Positions 42,682-46,803 of a stretch of 46,803 nucleotides of DNA are shown in pieces. The notes beneath the pieces were generated by a model, which saw only the letters and a list, made by a program, of their open reading frames with translations, was not told the origin of the DNA and made no database searches. The DNA comes from Bacillus sp. FJAT-29790 (lineage in GTDB: Bacteria; Bacillota; Bacilli; Bacillales; Cytobacillaceae), in assembly GCF_019039215.1 (NCBI RefSeq), contig NZ_JAHNZZ010000003.1:119824-166626 (forward strand), read 5' to 3'. Position numbers and translations under genes: made by a program. The number at the start of each line of letters is the position of its first letter. The first letter of the stretch is position 1.

Positions 42682-43698
42682 ATGATTTTAGGATTAACTG
42701 TAATCTTAGTATTAGTTTTATTTTTACCATTCACTGTTCGAGCTGTAGAACATAATTTGGAAGCGTTTTTATTTTTAATGGGAATTGCAGCAGCGTATAT
42801 TAGCGGAGTTCTTGACGGTTCTTTATTTATCAAGGCACTGGAGGATCCAATACATATTACATTGGCTGTATTAATTGCCGGTCTGTTGTTTAGATGGTGT
42901 CAAACGCCAATGGAAAAAGGAATACTCGGAATGAGTAAAGCGATGCCCTTCCGGTTATTTTTAGCACTTGTCGTTATTATCCTCGGAATTATTTCAAGCG
43001 TAATCACGGCCATTATCGCCGCTATTGTTCTAGTCGTCGTTGTTAGCGTCTTGCGCCTTGACCGTAAATCTGAAATCCGACTTGTTGTCTTGGCTTGTTT
43101 CTCAATTGGACTTGGAGCTGCTTTAACACCGATTGGAGAGCCATTATCAACGATTGCCATCAGCAAGTTGAATGAAGACTTTTTCTATTTGCTTAGACTA
43201 ATTGGTGCAGATGTTATCATAGCAGTCATTGCCTTTGGGATACTAACTGCAATCTTAATTAACCCGAAAGAAAATGATAATGGGCTTTCTACAAATCTTC
43301 AAACGGAAAGCTATAAAGAGATTTTTATCCGTTCTCTAAAAATCTATCTTTTCGTCATGGGATTAACATTACTAGGTGCAGGCTTTGAACCTTTCATTGA
43401 AAAGTATTTACTTGGACTTAGTCCACTTATTCTATACTGGATCAATATGATTTCCGCAATATTGGATAACGCAACACTTGCTGCAGCAGAAATTAGCCCA
43501 GCAATGGATGCACCTACAATTAGAGCGATTTTACTCGGACTAATGATCAGTGGCGGTATGCTTATCCCCGGAAATATTCCAAATATCATTGCTGCAGGCA
43601 AACTGAACATTACAAGTAAAGAATGGGCACGTTTCGGAGTTCCAGTTGGTTTAATTACAATGGTAGTGTACTTCATCGTCATTCTTTTGTTTCACTAA
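42682..43698 (+). CDS. DUF1646 membrane protein, probable cation or anion transporter
   Basis: A 338-residue protein with about 10 membrane helices. The central signatures GLGAALTPIGEPLSTIAISK and NMISAILDNATLAAAEISPA, and MISGGMLIPGNIPNIIAAG near the end, are those of DUF1646, which is placed in the ion-transporter superfamily near NhaD and ArsB. Conserved prolines and aspartate in re-entrant loops suggest cation coupling. AAAGGAACG precedes the ATG. Substrate unknown. Confidence 0.82.
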   Translation: MILGLTVILVLVLFLPFTVRAVEHNLEAFLFLMGIAAAYISGVLDGSLFIKALEDPIHITLAVLIAGLLFRWCQTPMEKGILGMSKAMPFRLFLALVVIILGIISSVITAIIAAIVLVVVVSVLRLDRKSEIRLVVLACFSIGLGAALTPIGEPLSTIAISKLNEDFFYLLRLIGADVIIAVIAFGILTAILINPKENDNGLSTNLQTESYKEIFIRSLKIYLFVMGLTLLGAGFEPFIEKYLLGLSPLILYWINMISAILDNATLAAAEISPAMDAPTIRAILLGLMISGGMLIPGNIPNIIAAGKLNITSKEWARFGVPVGLITMVVYFIVILLFH

Positions 43699-43790
43699 GC
43701 CGTTTTTAAATCTGATTTCCGGCTTCTGATCTCCGTCATCTAGAATAAGAGGCACCGCCTGAATTTTGTCGAAATCCACACACAAAGAAG

Positions 43791-43832
43791 GGTCCGCTTT
43801 CAACTTAGGAAAGCAGACCTTTCTTTATTTTT
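43791..43832 (+). terminator. Terminator of the DUF1646 gene
   Basis: GGTCCGCTTTC and GAAAGCAGACC pair with one mismatch around AACTTAG, followed by TTTCTTTATTTTT, directly before the TIR element. Confidence 0.82.
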
Positions 43833-43965
43833 GGCTGTTTTCGTAAACTTTGTTGCTATTTAATCAAAATGTGGTCTAGTTGATTTCCGTTCCAGGTTGC
43901 TCACTTTCCGCTCCAATCAACTTCTTAAAAAGTCTATTTAAATAGCAATCATTTAGAAAATAGCA
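43833..43965. mobile_element. MITE-like TIR element, copy E
   Basis: A 133-bp copy from GGCTGTTTTCGTAAACTTTG to AGCAATCATTTAGAAAATAG then CA. TTATTTTT precedes it and TTATTTCT follows it, an 8-bp duplication with one change. It lacks the GC-rich core but keeps AGTTGATTTCCG and CCGCTCCAATCAACTTC arms. The right duplication contains the yuxO stop codon, so insertion was at the exact gene end. Confidence 0.72.
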
Positions 43966-44349
43966 TTATTTCTTTTTTATCACTGCCATTGTACATCTTG
44001 AGACGCAAATAAGCTTCTCATCCTCATCTACAATCTTAATATCCCATACCATCGTTGTTCTTCCTTGGTGGAGTACGGTTCCAATCGCTGTGACAACCCC
44101 ATCCCGCTTAGCTTTAATATGATTCGCATTAATCTCAAGTCCTGCGACAGATTCTTTCTCTTTATCTACAAGTTCAAATGCCCCAACACTTGCAACTGTT
44201 TCCGCGAGGGCAACTGATGCTCCCCCATGCAGCAGGCCAAATGGCTGCCTTGTTCGTTCGTCTACAGGCATTGTTGCAACAACCTTGCCTTTTTCAACGG
44301 TGATCATTTCAATACCTAGTGCATGGATTAATGTATTTTGCAATTCCAA
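43966..44349 (-). CDS. yuxO: Hotdog-fold thioesterase (YuxO/PaaI type)
   Basis: A 127-residue acyl-CoA thioesterase of the PaaI/YuxO group with the helix signature FGLLHGGASVALAETVASVG (catalytic aspartate replaced by E in AET, as usual in this group) and strands ANHIKAKRDGVVTAIGTVL and TMVWDIKIVDED. I start at a TTG at 44349 (AAAGGGG eight bases upstream); the three ATG codons further up have no site. Its stop codon lies at the edge of element E. Confidence 0.85.
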   Translation of the reverse strand: MELQNTLIHALGIEMITVEKGKVVATMPVDERTRQPFGLLHGGASVALAETVASVGAFELVDKEKESVAGLEINANHIKAKRDGVVTAIGTVLHQGRTTMVWDIKIVDEDEKLICVSRCTMAVIKKK

Positions 44350-44504
44350 CCTAATTTCCCCTTTCATCATCAACTATTTACACTATAACAGTATATTCTT
44401 TCACTTTCACATAATATGGAAACCCTCTCCATTTTTGTTTTTTAATAAGTGATTGGACGATATATTCTTTGTACAAATATGGACAGACTTGAGTTAAATA
44501 CGAG

Positions 44505-44535
44505 AAAAACCCCCTTGACCAAAGGGCCAAAGGGG
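44505..44535 (-). terminator. Terminator of ald
   Basis: Read on the minus strand, CCCCTTTG and CAAGGGG pair with a bulge and are followed by five T. It lies between yuxO and ald, just after the ald stop. Confidence 0.75.
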
Positions 44536-44541
44536 AAATGA

Positions 44542-45672
44542 TTAATTCGATACTTTTGCGTTTTCAAATGCTTGTTCAACCGGTACATATTCATAGCCTA
44601 GGTCTCTTGCAACTGCTTCATATGTGATGCTTCCGTTAATCACGTTCACACCTAGTTTCAAAGCAGCGTTATCCTCAACCGCTTTCTTCACACCCTTATT
44701 AGCAATTTGCAGCGCATAAGGAATTGTTACATTTGTAAGGGCGATCGTAGATGTTCTTGGAACCGCACCAGGCATGTTTGCAACCGCATAGTGAACAACG
44801 CCATGCTTTTCATATGTCGGGTTATCATGAGTAGTAATACGGTCAACAGTTTCGAAAATTCCGCCTTGGTCAACAGCCACATCGATAACAACGGAACCTG
44901 GAGACATTTCCTTGACCATCTCTTCTGTCACTAGTTTCGGAGCCTTTGCACCTGGGATGAGAACGGCGCCTACAACTAGATCACTTTCTTTAACAGCTTG
45001 AGCAATATTGAATGGATTTGACATTAATGTTTGAATGCTGTTTCCAAAAATATCATCAAGCTGGCGCAGACGCTCAGGGCTTAAATCAATAATCGTTACA
45101 GATGCACCAAGTCCAATAGCCATTTTCGCTGCATTAATTCCAACTGCGCCTCCGCCAACAATTGTTACTTTGCCGCGCCCAACGCCAGGAACACCTGCTA
45201 GCAATATTCCTTTACCGCCATTCGTTTTTTGTAAGAATTGAGCCCCAATTTGCGTAGCCATACGGCCAGCTACTTCACTCATCGGTGAAAGCAACGGCAA
45301 TGTACGATTTACCTCGACTGTTTCATAAGCAATTGCGGTAACGCCTTTATCCGTCAGCGCCTTAGCTAATTCAGGCTCCGCAGCTAAGTGTAAATATGTG
45401 AATAAGATTAATCCTTCACGGAAATATGTATATTCTGAAGCAAGTGGTTCTTTTACTTTCATGACCATCTCAGCTGCCCACGCATCTGCTGCTGAAGGAA
45501 CGATTTTCGCCCCAACTTCTTGATAATCCTCATTGGAGAAACCGCTTCCAAGACCAGCGTCAAATTCAACTAATACCTCATGACCTGCCGTTACAAGGGT
45601 ATACACACTAGCCGGTGTCATTGCCACCCGGTTTTCATTATTTTTAATTTCCTTTGGAACTCCGATAATCAT
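44542..45672 (-). CDS. ald: Alanine dehydrogenase
   Basis: NAD-dependent conversion of L-alanine to pyruvate and ammonia, used in alanine catabolism and in sporulation. It is 376 residues, normal for the family: [20 protein letters not shown] at the start, the active-site lysine in MVMKVKEP, the Rossmann loop [20 protein letters not shown], and [25 protein letters not shown] precedes the ATG. It ends at its own terminator. Confidence 0.96.
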   Translation of the reverse strand: MIIGVPKEIKNNENRVAMTPASVYTLVTAGHEVLVEFDAGLGSGFSNEDYQEVGAKIVPSAADAWAAEMVMKVKEPLASEYTYFREGLILFTYLHLAAEPELAKALTDKGVTAIAYETVEVNRTLPLLSPMSEVAGRMATQIGAQFLQKTNGGKGILLAGVPGVGRGKVTIVGGGAVGINAAKMAIGLGASVTIIDLSPERLRQLDDIFGNSIQTLMSNPFNIAQAVKESDLVVGAVLIPGAKAPKLVTEEMVKEMSPGSVVIDVAVDQGGIFETVDRITTHDNPTYEKHGVVHYAVANMPGAVPRTSTIALTNVTIPYALQIANKGVKKAVEDNAALKLGVNVINGSITYEAVARDLGYEYVPVEQAFENAKVSN

Positions 45673-45828
45673 GCAAAACTTCCTCCTTCATTTAATCTGA
45701 TTATTATTAAAACTAACCTAAGTATAATAATTGCAAAAAAATTAAGCAACTGCAATTTTTAAGTAGAATAAATAAATTAACTAAACTACTGCAATAAGTC
45801 GCCTTTTCTACAATAACCGACAAAATTT

Positions 45829-45850
45829 GGTTGGTGCCTGTCACCGAACC
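45829..45850. repeat. Short palindromic repeat with the GTGCCTGTCACC core
   Basis: GGTTGGTGCCTGTCACCGAA followed by CC is an imperfect palindrome. The phrase resembles a short dispersed repeat that I recall from many Bacillus intergenic regions. Only one copy is seen here, so this is recognition from memory. Confidence 0.35.
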
Positions 45851-45927
45851 ACTTTCTTTGCCGAATGGGAACTTGTTTTGTCAACTGTGAAGGAATCCTA
45901 TTTTTAATAAAGAATTCTCTTTTATAT

Positions 45928-46048
45928 TACTGTTTTCGTAAACTTTGTTGCTTTTTAGTGTGATTTTATTTAACTATCTGAGTTGATTGGAGCGGAAATC
46001 AACGGGCAAACTTTTAAGGCTAAAACAACAATATTTGCGAATTGAGCC
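45928..46048. mobile_element. MITE-like TIR element, copy F
   Basis: A 121-bp copy from TACTGTTTTCGTAAACTTTG to ACAACAATATTTGCGAATTG then AGCC. The interior has collapsed to a simple hairpin, GTTGATT and AATCAAC around GGAGCGGA. AT-rich, similar flanking bases (TTTTATAT before, TTATATAT after) may be a worn target duplication. It lies 45 bases before racA. Confidence 0.65.
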
Positions 46049-46093
46049 TTATATATAAAGTGAGATAGTAGATATTTTTAAGGAGGGATCAGG

Positions 46094-46615
46094 TTGAATA
46101 CAAGTGTCGTCGCAAAGATGTTAGGAGTCTCACAAAGTACGGTTCAGCGTTGGGTAAAGCAACTGGAGCTTGAGATGGAACGGAACGAACTTGGCCATTA
46201 TATATTTACCGAAGAAGATATTCAATTACTTAGGCAGGTTCAGGATCAGCTGAATAAAGGAATCATTTTGCAAGACGTAACTGTAGGAAAAAGAAAAATC
46301 CGTAAAGGGGCAACTAACACTGCGTTGAACGAACAAGCCTTTGATAAGCTTCTCGAAAAAATAAATGTTTTAGAACAAAAATTAAATGGAAAAGCAGATG
46401 ATGTGGTGTCCTACCAGCTTTTACAGCATCGTCGGGAAATTGAAGACCTGCAAAACGAGGTAAAGAAGCTAAATGTGCGGATTGAAAAGCTTGAAGCAAA
46501 TCAAAATGGCATGAAGAAAAGCAACACTACAGATCATTTGTTGGTTTTTGACAATCAGATGCCTAGTAAAAAGACAAAAAAGAGAAAACTGATTACCACG
46601 CTGTTTGGCTTTTAA
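46094..46615 (+). CDS. racA: RacA-like polar chromosome-anchoring protein
   Basis: A 173-residue protein with a MerR-type helix-turn-helix (VVAKMLGVSQSTVQRWVKQL, followed by ERNELGHYIFTEEDIQLL), a central linker, and a coiled coil at about 105-150 (heptad-like pattern in LQNEVKKLNVRIEKLE). It ends in a basic segment, KKTKKRKLITTLFGF, which fits the membrane-binding tail. B. subtilis RacA anchors the chromosome at cell poles in sporulation. TTG start after AGGAGGG. Its last codons and TAA lie at the edge of a repeat copy. Confidence 0.82.
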   Translation: MNTSVVAKMLGVSQSTVQRWVKQLELEMERNELGHYIFTEEDIQLLRQVQDQLNKGIILQDVTVGKRKIRKGATNTALNEQAFDKLLEKINVLEQKLNGKADDVVSYQLLQHRREIEDLQNEVKKLNVRIEKLEANQNGMKKSNTTDHLLVFDNQMPSKKTKKRKLITTLFGF

Positions 46616-46803
46616 CTTTATTCAGCAGAAGTTCCCCATTTCTATAAGTTGCGAGATGGATGCAAATAGGTATCCAAATCAATTTGGGTTCAAACCCCGG
46701 CTGAATTAAGTTAAGCCTCCGGCGGATGCCTCAGATTTTTCAAAGGAATTTATCGAGCAAGCTCGATAAAAATCTGGGCGCAAATACGCCAAGGCGAATT
46801 TGA
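46612..46803 (-). repeat. 192-bp multi-hairpin repeat, copy 6 (reverse orientation)
   Basis: This copy runs in the opposite direction, from TTAACTTTATTCAGCAGAAG to CGCCAAGGCGAATTTGA at the window end. It shows a perfect inner palindrome TTTATCGAGC/GCTCGATAAA around AA, missing or worn in others. Its first bases supply the racA stop codon, as copy 1 does for larA. Confidence 0.88.

Overview
The window comes from a low-GC, Gram-positive, endospore-forming member of the Bacillaceae. The evidence is strong Shine-Dalgarno sites with many TTG/GTG starts, the sporulation genes kapB, kapD and racA, roc and gnt genes of Bacillus type, and partial gene order of the Bacillus subtilis yug/kap region. The genus cannot be fixed by eye.

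Left part (1-15.9 kb): a sugar-acid island. A TRAP importer (dctPQM) and a zinc alcohol dehydrogenase resembling L-galactonate/L-gulonate dehydrogenase lie divergent from a GntR/FCD regulator. Next comes a run of minus-strand genes read from right to left: a larA homologue, a short-chain dehydrogenase of the fructuronate reductase (SDR-type UxuB/YjmF) kind, larE, gluconokinase, larB, larC1 and larC2. 6-phosphogluconate dehydrogenase and a ROK repressor sit upstream. Together they read as a route from an aldonate through fructuronate and mannonate, then nickel-pincer-dependent C2 epimerisation to gluconate, and on through 6-phosphogluconate to the pentose phosphate pathway. No mannonate dehydratase or KDG genes are present. 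Cofactor synthesis looks damaged: larE carries a frameshift, and an inserted repeat element separates larC1 from larC2.

Middle (16-20 kb): rocD (ornithine aminotransferase) and its likely sigma-54 activator rocR are divergently arranged. Between them is a 656-bp terminal-inverted-repeat element that carries about ten 52-bp tandem repeats.

Centre (19.9-34.8 kb): fifteen consecutive minus-strand genes. These are pxpBC-type genes, a biotin carrier, biotin carboxylase and pxpA, then a molybdenum hydroxylase (coxG/S/L/M-like) with xdhC and mocA maturation genes, a CBS-PAS-PAS-AAA+ sigma-54 activator and a second pxpBC pair. A consensus -24/-12 promoter and a 45-bp palindrome precede the first gene. 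The set suggests oxidation of an N-heterocycle or other substrate coupled to ATP- and biotin-dependent ring opening.

Right part (35-46.8 kb): chromosomal backbone with yugI, yugF, yugE, a sodC-like lipoprotein, a cyclophilin lipoprotein, kapB, kapD, a DUF1646 transporter, yuxO, ald and racA. It also holds two decayed genes: a truncated haemoglobin with an internal deletion and the tail of a yugH-type aminotransferase.

Two dispersed repeat families run through the whole window. One is a TIR-bounded, MITE-like element (seven copies, several with 8-9 bp target duplications). The other is a roughly 192-bp multi-hairpin repeat (six copies) that twice supplies the stop codon of the adjacent gene.
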